From the NCBI GenBank assembly GCA_023389175.1, contig JAEWEW010000051.1, forward strand, positions 1-16,502: a stretch of 16,502 bases of DNA. Reading direction: 5' to 3'. The DNA is from Pseudomonadota bacterium. GTDB lineage: Bacteria; Pseudomonadota; Gammaproteobacteria; Burkholderiales; Burkholderiaceae_E. Positions 1-7,299 of the stretch are shown piece after piece; position 1 is the first letter of the stretch; each line of letters starts with the position of its first letter. The translations under genes and the position numbers were made by a program. Below the pieces are notes generated by a model. The model searched no databases. It had not been told where the DNA came from and saw only the letters and a list, made by a program, of their open reading frames with translations.

Positions 1-456
1 CTGCTGGCCGAGCACCGCGCGCACGCCGATCTCGAAGACGTCCACCGTGCCTGGCAGCCGCAGGCCGTGCTCGGCGGATGCCAGGTCGCCGAGCACGGGT
101 GCCATGGCCGCCGGATCGCAACCGACGTCGAACAGGTGCTCGATACGCTCCAGCACCGGGCCTGCGTGCGGCACCAGCGCGGCCGACAGCGAGACCCGCA
201 GCGCCGCGCGTTCCGGCGCAAGCCGAACCGCGACGACGCCCATCGACCGGCCTCCGTCGTCGCCGATCGCCCGCAGGCTGCGTCGATACACGCCGTCGAC
301 CACGGTCTCGGTGGCCGGCACGGCGCGCGCCTCGAGAAAAGCCATCATCGCCGGCCATTGGTAGGGCGGCCGGTAGGGCAGGTACCACGTCGCCGCGGCG
401 CCGGCCTCCTCGAGGCAGCCGTCGCGCGCAGCGGCAACGCGCGGCGGGCCGCTCAT
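1..456 (-). CDS. alkA: DNA-3-methyladenine glycosylase II (AlkA), N-terminal part, cut by window edge
   Basis: Base-excision repair glycosylase that removes alkylated purines. Only the first 152 codons are visible; the reading frame runs open off the left edge. The start is the ATG at 456-454, which overlaps the stop of the upstream serine hydrolase in an ATGA, so translation is probably coupled. The translation matches the AlkA N-terminal domain closely: LPYRPPYQWPAMMAFLEARA, then VYRRSL, LRVSLSAALVPHAGPVLERI, HLFDVGCDP and GLRLPGTVDVFEIGVRAVLGQ. The same blocks occur in this order in E. coli AlkA. The helix-hairpin-helix and catalytic Asp lie beyond the edge and cannot be checked. No Ada domain precedes it, so it looks like a stand-alone AlkA rather than an Ada-AlkA fusion. 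The first 20 or so residues, before LPYRPP, extend beyond the E. coli protein. Confidence 0.9.
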   Translation of the reverse strand, partial: MSGPPRVAAARDGCLEEAGAAATWYLPYRPPYQWPAMMAFLEARAVPATETVVDGVYRRSLRAIGDDGGRSMGVVAVRLAPERAALRVSLSAALVPHAGPVLERIEHLFDVGCDPAAMAPVLGDLASAEHGLRLPGTVDVFEIGVRAVLGQQ

Positions 457-1913
457 TCGGTCGCGCCCGCCGGGCGCTCGAGCGCATCCAGGACCGCGCG
501 CGCGAAAACGCATCGGTCGAAGCGACCGCGCTCGGTGGTCATGCCGAGGCGGACGATCACCGCCTGCCGCGACGGCACCATCGCGACCACCTGGCCGAAG
601 TGACCGGTCATCATCAGCGTGTCGGCAGGCAACCCGCTGTCGGCCGGGCAGGCGGTGGACTGCGGTCTTCCGGCCAGCCAGACCTGCGCGCCGTAGCCCA
701 TCGCCGGCGAGGCGCTAGAGGCGCTTTCCAGCGACGGCGGATCGAGCGCCCGGGCCAGCCAGCCCGCAGGAAAGACCTGGCGATCTTCCAGCCTTCCGTC
801 GCTCATCAGCGCCTGGCCGATCCGTGCCCAATCGCGCGGCGTCGCCCACAGGTAGGACGAACCGATGAAGGTGCCGGTGGCGTCGGTCTCGATGACGGCG
901 GAGGCGGCGCCGATGGGATCGAACAGGACCTGCCGCGGATAGCGCCAGTAGTCCCGGTCGTCGGCGAACTGCAGGCGCAGCAGGCCGGAGAGCAGGTTGC
1001 TGGTGGCGCTCAGATAGCGAAAGCGCGTCCCGGGCTCCGCCTCCGCGGCCGCCGACCCGGCATACGCCGCGACATCGGACACGCCCCACAACATGCGCGG
1101 CACCGCATCCCAGGGGGCGTACCCCTCTTCATGGTCGAGGCCGTCGCGCATGTAGAGCAGGTCGCCGACCGTGATCCCGGCGCGGCCGTCGTCCTGCCAG
1201 CGCCGCAGCCACGGCGGCCGCCGCTGCGGCGCAACCCAATCCAGGGCTCGAACGTCCGACGTCTGCCGCTGCTCCGCGAGCCGTGCGTGGACCAGCAGGC
1301 CGAGCACCGTCTTGGTCATCGACCAGCCGATCTGCCGCGTGCGCTCGTCGAATCCCGGGGCGTAGCGCTCGGCGAGCAGGCGGCCGTCCTGCAGGATCAC
1401 GACCGCCCGGGCGTTGCGGCCGGCCGCCTCGCCATCGTTGCGGAATGCCTCGTCGAGCACCGCCGCGAGCCGCGCGGGCGCGGCGCCTCGCGGCCATTGC
1501 GTCGGCGCCGCGGTTCCGGCTGGCGCCGCCGGTGCGGCGGTGCCCGCGCCGGTCCGCGGGCCGGCTTGCACGCCGGTTTGCGCGAGCACCTCCGCCGCGG
1601 GATCGAGGACGCAGCCGAGCGGAGCGACATGCACCGCGACGCGCTCGCGCCCGGCCGGCATCCAGCCACGAACCTCGCGCCGGGACGTGTCGATCGTCAC
1701 GCTGGCAAGCCGCAGCAGCGCGCTCGCCGGCAACACGTCGCGTGCGAGCACGTCCTCGCCCGAGCGGCCCGCCATGAACACGCCCGAACAGACCGTCCGG
1801 GCCGCGAAGCCGGCGACCGCGCTCGGCAGGCCGAGCCACGTGATCACCGCCAGCAGCGCGCCGGCGAGGAGGAGGGCGAAGAGCAGGAAGATGCGTATCG
1901 ACTTGCGCAACAT
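453..1913 (-). CDS. Serine hydrolase, class C beta-lactamase / NylB-like family (PF00144), exported or membrane-anchored
   Basis: 486 residues. It begins with basic residues and a hydrophobic segment (about residues 5-28: a signal anchor or uncleaved signal), so the catalytic domain should lie outside the cytoplasm. A non-conserved region (30-115) and an Ala/Pro/Gly-rich linker (116-147) precede the hydrolase domain. The nucleophile motif S198-M-T-K201 (GWSMTK) fits the SxxK of serine beta-lactamases, DD-peptidases and 6-aminohexanoate-dimer hydrolases. Y300 in FRYLSATSN is the probable tyrosine base, and GHFGQVVAMVP near residue 440 occupies the place of the third motif. The substrate (beta-lactam, peptide, ester or oligoamide) cannot be told from sequence. 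The overlap with alkA (ATGA) suggests co-transcription, although no functional link is obvious. No good Shine-Dalgarno precedes the ATG. A possible -10 (TATCAT on the minus strand, 1927-1922) lies 8 nt before the start. Confidence 0.88.
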   Translation of the reverse strand: MLRKSIRIFLLFALLLAGALLAVITWLGLPSAVAGFAARTVCSGVFMAGRSGEDVLARDVLPASALLRLASVTIDTSRREVRGWMPAGRERVAVHVAPLGCVLDPAAEVLAQTGVQAGPRTGAGTAAPAAPAGTAAPTQWPRGAAPARLAAVLDEAFRNDGEAAGRNARAVVILQDGRLLAERYAPGFDERTRQIGWSMTKTVLGLLVHARLAEQRQTSDVRALDWVAPQRRPPWLRRWQDDGRAGITVGDLLYMRDGLDHEEGYAPWDAVPRMLWGVSDVAAYAGSAAAEAEPGTRFRYLSATSNLLSGLLRLQFADDRDYWRYPRQVLFDPIGAASAVIETDATGTFIGSSYLWATPRDWARIGQALMSDGRLEDRQVFPAGWLARALDPPSLESASSASPAMGYGAQVWLAGRPQSTACPADSGLPADTLMMTGHFGQVVAMVPSRQAVIVRLGMTTERGRFDRCVFARAVLDALERPAGATE

Positions 1914-1984
1914 GGTGGCCGATGATACGTGGGCGCGCGCGAAGCGATGCCGGTGCCTGCGCGCGCTGGCACTAGAATCGAGGC

Positions 1985-3493
1985 ATGCAGCCCAGCGATT
2001 CGCGCCGCAAGGTCTTCACCGAGCCGATCGAGGCGCTCGGCTACGTCAGGACGCTCTACCAGGAGTCGATCGAGGCGCTGCGTGCCGGCCTCGCGGAGTT
2101 CGCCGGGGGCACGCTCGGCGCGGCGCGGGTGCGGGCCTTCTATCCGTATGTCCGCGTCAAGACGGAGACGGCCTCCCGCCCGGACTCGCGGCGCTCGTTC
2201 GGCTTCGTCGCCGGGCCGGGCGTCTACGCCACCACGGTGACCCGGCCGGACCTGTTCGGCCGCTACTACTCGGAGCAGCTGCGGCTGCTGGTCAAGAACC
2301 ACGGCGTCGCGCTGGAGGTCGGGCTCAGCCAGCAGCCGATCCCGATCCACTTCGCGCTCTCCGACGAGATGGTGCTGGACGCATCCTTCGACGAGCGCAT
2401 CGGCCGGGACCTGGTGGATCATTTCGACCTGCCCGACCTGGCCGCGATGGACGACACCATCGCGAACGGCCTCGGTCCGGCGGGCCCGTACGCCACCCAG
2501 CCGCTCGCCCTGTTCACCGCGCCGCGGGTGGACTACTCGCTGCACCGGCTGCGCCACTACACCGGCACCTCGCCCGGCCACTTCCAGAACTTCGTCCTGT
2601 TCACCAACTACCAGTTCTACATCGACGAGTTCATCCGGATCGGGCGCGAACGCGTGCTCGGCAACGGCGAGCGGACGCAGCAAGGCGACGACGACTACAT
2701 CGCGTTCGTCGAGCCGGGCAACAGCATCACCTGGAGCCCGGGCCACCGTGGCAAGTTTCCGTCGGGCGCGCCGACCGCGGAAGGCACGCCGCCGGAGCGG
2801 CTGCCGCAGATGCCGGCCTACCACCTGCAGCGTGCCGACCGCAGCGGCATCACCATGGTGAACATCGGCGTCGGGCCGTCCAATGCCCGCACCATCACCG
2901 ACCACATCGCCGTCCTGCGTCCCCATGCCTGGATCATGCTGGGCCACTGCGCGGGGCTGCGCAACACCCAGCGCCTGGGCGACTACGTGCTGGCCCACGG
3001 CTACGTGCGCGAGGATCATGTGCTCGACGACGAGCTGCCCCTCTGGGTGCCGATCCCGGCGCTCGCGGAGGTGCAGGTCGCCCTCGAAGGCGCGGTGGCG
3101 GACGTGACCCGCATGGAGGGCTACGAGCTCAAGCGCGTGATGCGCACCGGCACCGTGGCCTCGGTCGACAATCGCAACTGGGAGCTGCAGCCGCATGCCG
3201 CGCTGATCCGGCGCTTCAACCTGAGCCGGGCGGTGGCGCTGGACATGGAAAGTGCCACCATCGCGGCGAACGGGTTCCGCTTCCGCGTGCCCTACGGAAC
3301 GCTGCTCTGCGTTTCGGACAAGCCGCTGCATGGCGAGCTGAAGCTGGCAGGGATGGCCACCCGCTTCTACCGGGAGCGGGTCAGCCAGCACCTGGAGATC
3401 GGGATCCGCGCGTTGGATGCGCTGCGTCGCCAGGGGGTGGAGCGGCTGCACTCGCGCAAGCTGCGCAGCTTTGCCGAGGTGGCCTTCCAGTGA
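1985..3493 (+). CDS. amn: AMP nucleosidase
   Basis: Hydrolyses AMP to adenine and ribose 5-phosphate in the cytoplasm, a purine salvage and adenylate-balance step. 502 residues against 484 in E. coli Amn, colinear along the whole length. The N-terminal Amn-specific domain contains AFYPYVRV, TTVTRPDLF and RVDYSLHRLRHYTGT. The C-terminal nucleoside-phosphorylase fold contains GITMVNIGVGPSN (288-300), DHIAVLRP, IMLGHCAGLR and GDYVLAHGYVREDHVLDD. DMES (420-423) and VSDKPLHGE (443-451) hold the ribose-contacting acidic residues and the catalytic Asp position (D445). The ATG at 1985 is the only Met near the expected N-terminus. The nearest purine run, GAGG, is one base away, too close for a normal ribosome binding site, and TAGAAT sits six bases before the ATG, so the transcript may be leaderless. 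It is the first gene of a four-gene operon and overlaps the next gene as GTGA. Confidence 0.97.
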   Translation: MQPSDSRRKVFTEPIEALGYVRTLYQESIEALRAGLAEFAGGTLGAARVRAFYPYVRVKTETASRPDSRRSFGFVAGPGVYATTVTRPDLFGRYYSEQLRLLVKNHGVALEVGLSQQPIPIHFALSDEMVLDASFDERIGRDLVDHFDLPDLAAMDDTIANGLGPAGPYATQPLALFTAPRVDYSLHRLRHYTGTSPGHFQNFVLFTNYQFYIDEFIRIGRERVLGNGERTQQGDDDYIAFVEPGNSITWSPGHRGKFPSGAPTAEGTPPERLPQMPAYHLQRADRSGITMVNIGVGPSNARTITDHIAVLRPHAWIMLGHCAGLRNTQRLGDYVLAHGYVREDHVLDDELPLWVPIPALAEVQVALEGAVADVTRMEGYELKRVMRTGTVASVDNRNWELQPHAALIRRFNLSRAVALDMESATIAANGFRFRVPYGTLLCVSDKPLHGELKLAGMATRFYRERVSQHLEIGIRALDALRRQGVERLHSRKLRSFAEVAFQ

Positions 3494-4032
3494 CCGGGTC
3501 GGGCCCGCCGGCCTCGGTGCTGAAGCGCGTGACCTTCTTCCTGGTGATCGGTGCGGTCCTCTTCCTGCTCTTCGATCGCTTCGGCCCCTTCCAGTCCGGC
3601 CGCGGCTACCGGCCCCGGCCGATCGAGACCTTGAGCGCGGCCGGCACCGAGCTCGAGCGGACCTTCGACGGACACTACTACGTGAGCGGCGCGATCAACG
3701 GTCGCGAGGTGGCGTTCATGGTCGACACCGGCGCGAGCACGGTGGCGATCGGGGAAGACCTCGCGCGCCGGCTCGACCTCGGGCCCTGCCGGCCGCGCCG
3801 CTATGCCACCGCGGCAGGGACGGTCGACGGCTGCGAGGCGCGCGCGAAGACGGTGGAGGTGGCCGGTCTTCGGCTGCCGGATGTGGCGGTCGCCGTGCTG
3901 CCCGGGGCGGACACCCTCCTGCTCGGCATGAACGTGCTCCGCCATTTCCGCATCGAGCAGCAGGATGGCAGGATGACGCTCGTGCCGCCGGCCCGCGATG
4001 CCGGCCGGCCCCACCAGCGGAGCAAGGACTGA
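3490..4032 (+). CDS. Retropepsin-like aspartic protease, membrane-anchored (clan AA, TIGR02281 type)
   Basis: 180 residues if translation begins at the GTG at 3490, which overlaps the amn stop as GTGA and has GAGG ten bases upstream; GTG at 3517 is an alternative. A single transmembrane segment (about residues 14-28, TFFLVIGAVLFLLF) should anchor the protein with the protease domain in the periplasm. The retropepsin domain is clear: YYVSGAINGREVAFMVDTGA contains the catalytic D79-T-G, followed by a variable flap region and LLLGMNVLRHFRIEQQDGRMTL, the usual final block ending in LLGM. Such bacterial proteases have one active-site Asp and are expected to work as dimers. Substrate unknown. The last ten or so residues are polar and probably disordered. 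It is co-transcribed with amn and the dioxygenase, whose ATG lies two bases beyond the stop. Confidence 0.88.
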   Translation: MTGSGPPASVLKRVTFFLVIGAVLFLLFDRFGPFQSGRGYRPRPIETLSAAGTELERTFDGHYYVSGAINGREVAFMVDTGASTVAIGEDLARRLDLGPCRPRRYATAAGTVDGCEARAKTVEVAGLRLPDVAVAVLPGADTLLLGMNVLRHFRIEQQDGRMTLVPPARDAGRPHQRSKD

Positions 4033-4034
4033 CG

Positions 4035-4922
4035 ATGGCGACCAACGACGACCCGCATCCCTGGTCCCTCTCGGGGCATGCGCCGGGCCAGGCACTGCGC
4101 CAGCAGGGCTTCGCGCTGCTCTCTCCCGCCGAGCTCGCATCGCTGACCGGCGTCGCGGCCTCGGTCCTGCGCGACTGGCTGCCGCAATGGGACCGCCTGC
4201 CGCCGGACGAGTACCTGCGCGACGGCGGACGCTACCGGTACCGCCGGCACGGCTGCTTCATCCTGGAGATGGCGGACGGCATGCTCAGCCAGACGCCGCA
4301 TCGTCCGCATTGGCAGTCGACGGACTACAACGCGCTGCACGGCGGCATCGACCGCTGGTTCCAGCCGCTCGAGGAAGCGCTGGTCTCCGATCCGCGGTGG
4401 CCCGGGCTGCTGCGATCGCTCGGCGAGCTCTTCGCGGACGTCGCGCCGTCCGACCGCTGGTACATCGAGGCACACCAGTTCCGCATCGACGCCGCCGACG
4501 GGCTCGGTCGGCCGACGCCCGAGGGGGCGCACCGCGACGGCGTGGACTTCGTGGCGGTGATCGTCGTCAACCGGCATGGCGTGCGCGGCGGCGAGACCCG
4601 GGTGTTCCAGGCCGACGGTCCGCTCGGCATGCGCTTCGTGATCGCGGAGCCCTGGAGCGCGCTGTTGCTGGACGATGCCCGGGTGATCCACGAGACGACG
4701 CCGATCCAGCCGGAGCTGCAGGCGGCCGCCACGCTCACTGCGTTCGCTGCCCCCCGGGGGAGCCCGCCAGTGGCTTCGGGCGGCGGTGCGCCACCGACGG
4801 CGGTACGTGACACGCTGGTGCTGACCTACCGGCGGGGAGGGTTCCAGTCGGCGGAGAACGAGGGCAGCGCCATGCGAAGGCCGGGTGGACCTCTCGCGCC
4901 GCGTCCGGGGAACGCGCCATGA
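4035..4922 (+). CDS. 2OG-Fe(II) dioxygenase of the PF10014 (2OG-Fe_Oxy_2) family
   Basis: 295 residues; ATG at 4035 with AAGGA at 4024-4028. The family includes free-L-amino-acid hydroxylases such as isoleucine 4-hydroxylase, so an amino-acid substrate is plausible but unproven. The core runs WYIEAHQFRI (142-151), GRPTPEGAHRDGVDFV, then GGET and DDARVIHETTPI. H166 and D168 with distal H219 form the expected facial-triad iron site, and R258 in VRDTLVLTYRR is the expected 2-oxoglutarate carboxylate ligand. Unusually, about 28 residues rich in Ala, Gly and Pro (230-257) separate HETTPI from VRDTLV, which lie close together in relatives. Their DNA carries a palindromic GC-rich repeat (see 4736-4800). 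The 28-residue tail after YRR is also low in complexity. The stop overlaps the next ATG (ATGA). All catalytic residues remain, so the insert may be tolerated. Confidence 0.88.
   Translation: MATNDDPHPWSLSGHAPGQALRQQGFALLSPAELASLTGVAASVLRDWLPQWDRLPPDEYLRDGGRYRYRRHGCFILEMADGMLSQTPHRPHWQSTDYNALHGGIDRWFQPLEEALVSDPRWPGLLRSLGELFADVAPSDRWYIEAHQFRIDAADGLGRPTPEGAHRDGVDFVAVIVVNRHGVRGGETRVFQADGPLGMRFVIAEPWSALLLDDARVIHETTPIQPELQAAATLTAFAAPRGSPPVASGGGAPPTAVRDTLVLTYRRGGFQSAENEGSAMRRPGGPLAPRPGNAP
4736..4800. repeat. REP-like palindromic GC-rich element lying in frame inside the dioxygenase gene
   Basis: CCCCCGGGGG (4751-4760) is followed by CCGCC and GGCGG arms (4765-4769 and 4779-4783) around AGTGGCTTCG. 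Composition and structure are those of intergenic palindromic repeats in GC-rich proteobacteria and differ from the surrounding codons. The translated product is low-complexity (APRGSPPVASGGGAPPTA) and falls between conserved motifs of the PF10014 fold. A C-run/G-run core also occurs in the intergenic cluster at 10286-10296. The element boundaries are estimated; no target duplication was seen. Confidence 0.5.
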
Positions 4923-5599
4923 GCGACCGGCTGACCTTTCTGCATACCTCGCCAGCCCACATCGAGACGTTCGAACGCCTGGTGAAGGCATCGGCTCCGG
5001 AGGTCAGGACGAGCCATGTCGTCGCCGAGGACCTGCTCGCGGACGCCCAGGTGGTCGGCGCCGATGATCCGAGTCTGGTCGCGCGCATCCAGAAGGCGAT
5101 GACCGATGCCGCGGAAACCGGTGCCGCGGAAACCGGTGCTTCCTGGGTGGTGGTATGCACCTGCTCGACGATCGGCGGGGCCGCGGAGCGCACGCCGACG
5201 AACGGCCGCTTCAATGCGTTGCGCATCGATCGCGCCATGGCCGAGCGCGCGGTTCGCAGCGGCCCCGACATCCTCGTCGTGGCCGCACTCGAGAGCACGC
5301 TTCGGCCGACGATCGATCTCATCCGGGAGTCGGCTGCCTCGCTTGGCCGGGAGGTCACGGTAAGGCACCTCGTCGTCGAGGACGCGTGGCGCCACTTCAT
5401 GCGCGGGGATCGAGAGGCCTATGTCGCCGCGGTGGCCGAGGCGATTCGTCGCGAGCCGGTCGCTGCCGATGTGGTCGTGCTGGCGCAGGCGTCCATGGCG
5501 TCGGCCGCGGAGCGGCTGCAGGACCTGGGCGTGGAGGTGCTGTCCAGCCCGGCACTGGGCGTGAGGGACGTGCTGGACCGACTGCGGGGCAGGCGCTGA
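4919..5599 (+). CDS. Asp/Glu/hydantoin racemase superfamily-like protein
   Basis: 226 residues, starting at the ATG that overlaps the dioxygenase stop (ATGA). The fold resembles cysteine-dependent Asp/Glu racemases and related maleate isomerases and decarboxylases. The first-half active-site loop is VVVCTCSTIGGAAE (77-90), with C82 in the CSTIG position and C80 beside it. The C-terminal half has ADVVVLAQASMASAAERL, where two-base racemases have a second Cys; here the place is filled by Ala/Ser (A191, S192). A conventional two-cysteine racemase mechanism is therefore unlikely, and a one-Cys lyase, isomerase or non-racemase activity is possible. A perfect 15-bp tandem duplication encodes AETGA twice just before the Cys loop. 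It ends the amn operon; substrate unknown. Confidence 0.78.
   Translation: MSDRLTFLHTSPAHIETFERLVKASAPEVRTSHVVAEDLLADAQVVGADDPSLVARIQKAMTDAAETGAAETGASWVVVCTCSTIGGAAERTPTNGRFNALRIDRAMAERAVRSGPDILVVAALESTLRPTIDLIRESAASLGREVTVRHLVVEDAWRHFMRGDREAYVAAVAEAIRREPVAADVVVLAQASMASAAERLQDLGVEVLSSPALGVRDVLDRLRGRR
5108..5137 (+). repeat. Perfect 15-bp tandem repeat, two copies, inside the racemase-like gene
   Basis: GCCGCGGAAACCGGT occurs at 5108-5122 and again at 5123-5137 without a mismatch. It adds five residues in frame (AETGA twice, residues 64-73) between the helix and the beta strand that leads to the Cys-containing loop. Perfect identity suggests a recent slippage duplication. Confidence 0.95.
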
Positions 5600-5622
5600 T
5601 CGGAACCGGCGCCTGCGCTGCC

Positions 5623-5638
5623 GGTCCGGAGCCGGACC
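5623..5638. terminator. Hairpin between convergent genes, possible bidirectional terminator
   Basis: GGTCCGG and CCGGACC form a perfect 7-bp inverted repeat separated by AG, inside the 48-bp gap between the racemase-like stop (5599) and the minus-strand DsbA-family stop (5648). No U tract follows in either direction, so intrinsic termination is uncertain; position and symmetry are the evidence. Confidence 0.4.
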
Positions 5639-5647
5639 CGGCGCGGT

Positions 5648-6322
5648 CTATGCCGCCTGTACCCGCTGCATCGCCTCGAGCAGCGCCTCGGTCCCCTGCG
5701 CGCCGCTCACCCCGACACGCTCGTCCAGCGCGTTGCCGAAGATGAAGAGCGGCACGCCGGAGACGCCGTACTCGCGCAGCTCGGCATCGGCCGCGGCCAC
5801 GATCCGCGTCACCGAATCGCTGTCGAGCAAGGTATCGACCAGCGTCTCGCTCATGCCCAGGCGCACCCCGATCTCGCGCAGCACCGCGTCGTCGGAGAGG
5901 TCGCGCCCCTCCTGGAAGTAAGCCTGGAAGCAGGCTTCGGCTGCGGCGGACTGGTCCAGCGATTCCGCGGCGAGCTCGATCAGTCCGTGGGCCTTGAGGG
6001 TATTCGGCTGCACGCGGATTGCATCCAGCCGCAACTCCAGGCCGACCGCGCGCGCGGCGGCAAGGACGCGGTCATAGCGGCCGCCGCCGTCGGTCGCGCC
6101 GAACTTGCGCTCCAGGTAGGTGCTGCGCGGCATTCCGCCGGGTGGCAGGCCCGGGTTGAGCTGGAACGGTCGCCACCGCACGACCGGCGGCGGCAGGTCC
6201 GGGTACATCGCCCGCCGGCGCTCGAGCGCCTGCTCCAGCTGGCGCTTGCCGACGTAGCACCAGGGACAGACGACGTCAGAGACGACGTCGATGCCGAGAA
6301 CAGACGGGGACAAGCTGCTCAT
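5648..6322 (-). CDS. DsbA family oxidoreductase, FrnE-type
   Basis: 224 residues, thioredoxin-fold dithiol oxidoreductase or 2-hydroxychromene-isomerase-like protein of the FrnE branch. The start at 6322 is fixed by GAGGG six bases upstream. There is no signal peptide, so it should act in the cytoplasm, as FrnE proteins do. The active site C19-P-W-C22 follows a beta strand (VLGIDVVSDVVCPWCYVGK). The family block WRPFQLNPGLPPGGMPRSTY, an all-helical insertion, and GVSGVPLFIFG with the cis-Pro (P191) are present. FrnE homologues have been tied to oxidative-stress tolerance and to polyketide tailoring; neither is supported here by context. It is convergent with the amn operon and divergent from the HDOD gene (84 bp apart). 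Confidence 0.92.
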   Translation of the reverse strand: MSSLSPSVLGIDVVSDVVCPWCYVGKRQLEQALERRRAMYPDLPPPVVRWRPFQLNPGLPPGGMPRSTYLERKFGATDGGGRYDRVLAAARAVGLELRLDAIRVQPNTLKAHGLIELAAESLDQSAAAEACFQAYFQEGRDLSDDAVLREIGVRLGMSETLVDTLLDSDSVTRIVAAADAELREYGVSGVPLFIFGNALDERVGVSGAQGTEALLEAMQRVQAA

Positions 6323-6406
6323 ATCCGACCCTCGTGGCGTGCCTTCCATCCTACCCTGTTCCGGTGACTGCCTAAAGACAACCCCGGCGCTGCCGATACA
6401 CCGGAT

Positions 6407-7240
6407 ATGCTGACGACCGCCCCGACCTCGCTGCACACCTGGGCGTCCTACTTCGCCGGCGCCGAGATCCCGGTGCTCGCGGCCACCGCCGACGCGCTCG
6501 CCGCGCTTGCCGCCGGCCAGGACGAGGTCACTGCCGGCCAGCTCGCGCCGCTCGTGCTGGCGGATCCGATGATGACGGTCAAGCTCCTCGCGCACGTGGC
6601 GCAGCGGCGCCCGGCGCGCGCGCTGACCGGCTCGGAAACGGTGCCGCAGGCGATCCTGATGATGGGCGTGCAGCCGTTCTTCACCGCGTTCGCGAGCCAG
6701 CCGGCGATCGAATCGGTGCTGTCCACCTGGCCGGGGGCGATACAGGGCGTGCGCAACGTGCTGGAGCGCTCCCATCGCGCCGCGCTGATCGCGCTCGCCT
6801 TCGCGGTGCATCGCAAGGACCCGGATGCCGAGATCATCCACGAGGCGGCGCTGATGCACGACTTCGTCGAGGCACTGCTGTGGTGCCACGCGCCGCTGCT
6901 CGCGCTCGCGGTGGAGCGCCTCGGCGCCGACGATCCGACCATCGGGACGGCGCTTGCGCAGCGGCGGGTGTTGAACATCGAGCTCTGCGATCTCGAGCAG
7001 GCGCTGCTGCGGGCCTGGCGGCTGCCGGAGCTGCTGGTGCGGATCACCAACGACCGGCTTGCCGGCGACCCGCAGGCACGCACCGTCCTGCTCGCCCTGC
7101 GCATCGCCCGCCATTCCGGGGGCGGATGGGACAGCCCGGCGCTCGCGCAGGACTTCCGCGCGGCGGGAGACCTGCTCGGCCTGAGCGTCGATGCGGTGCG
7201 CGACAAGGTGATGCGGCTGGAGGAACCGGCGCCCGCCTGA
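6407..7240 (+). CDS. HDOD domain protein
   Basis: 277 residues. HDOD domains are HD-related helical domains in bacterial signalling proteins, usually without complete metal-dependent phosphohydrolase residues. Helical blocks typical of the family are visible: IPVLAATADALAAL, VTAGQLAPLVLADPMMTVKLL, SETVPQAILMMGVQPFF, ERSHRAALIALAFA, then AALMHDFVEALLW with H151-D152. Only this one HD pair is kept, so catalysis is doubtful. No receiver, EAL or GGDEF domain is attached, so it is a stand-alone HDOD protein. No clear ribosome binding site precedes the ATG; GATACA lies six bases upstream and could be a -10 giving a leaderless message. The gene is followed by a hairpin with a short T run. Confidence 0.85.
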   Translation: MLTTAPTSLHTWASYFAGAEIPVLAATADALAALAAGQDEVTAGQLAPLVLADPMMTVKLLAHVAQRRPARALTGSETVPQAILMMGVQPFFTAFASQPAIESVLSTWPGAIQGVRNVLERSHRAALIALAFAVHRKDPDAEIIHEAALMHDFVEALLWCHAPLLALAVERLGADDPTIGTALAQRRVLNIELCDLEQALLRAWRLPELLVRITNDRLAGDPQARTVLLALRIARHSGGGWDSPALAQDFRAAGDLLGLSVDAVRDKVMRLEEPAPA

Positions 7241-7281
7241 GGCTGCCGACCCTGCCGGCGCCGACCGCGGCCGGTGTCCGT

Positions 7282-7299
7282 CGCCGCCGGGCGGCGTTT
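7282..7299 (+). terminator. Possible intrinsic terminator of the HDOD gene
   Basis: CGCCGC (7282-7287) and GCGGCG (7291-7296) form a 6-bp GC stem with a 3-base loop, followed by TTT. It lies 41 bases after the HDOD stop and just before the palindromic box of the next gene. The T run is short, so strength is uncertain. Confidence 0.45.

Noticed and set aside
78..1925. 615-codon plus-strand open frame
   Set aside because: Arg/Ala/Pro-rich shadow antisense to alkA and the serine hydrolase, which have clear motifs and coupled starts.
1844..3451. 535-codon minus-strand open frame opposite amn
   Set aside because: Antisense shadow in GC-rich DNA; amn on the other strand matches its family over its whole length.
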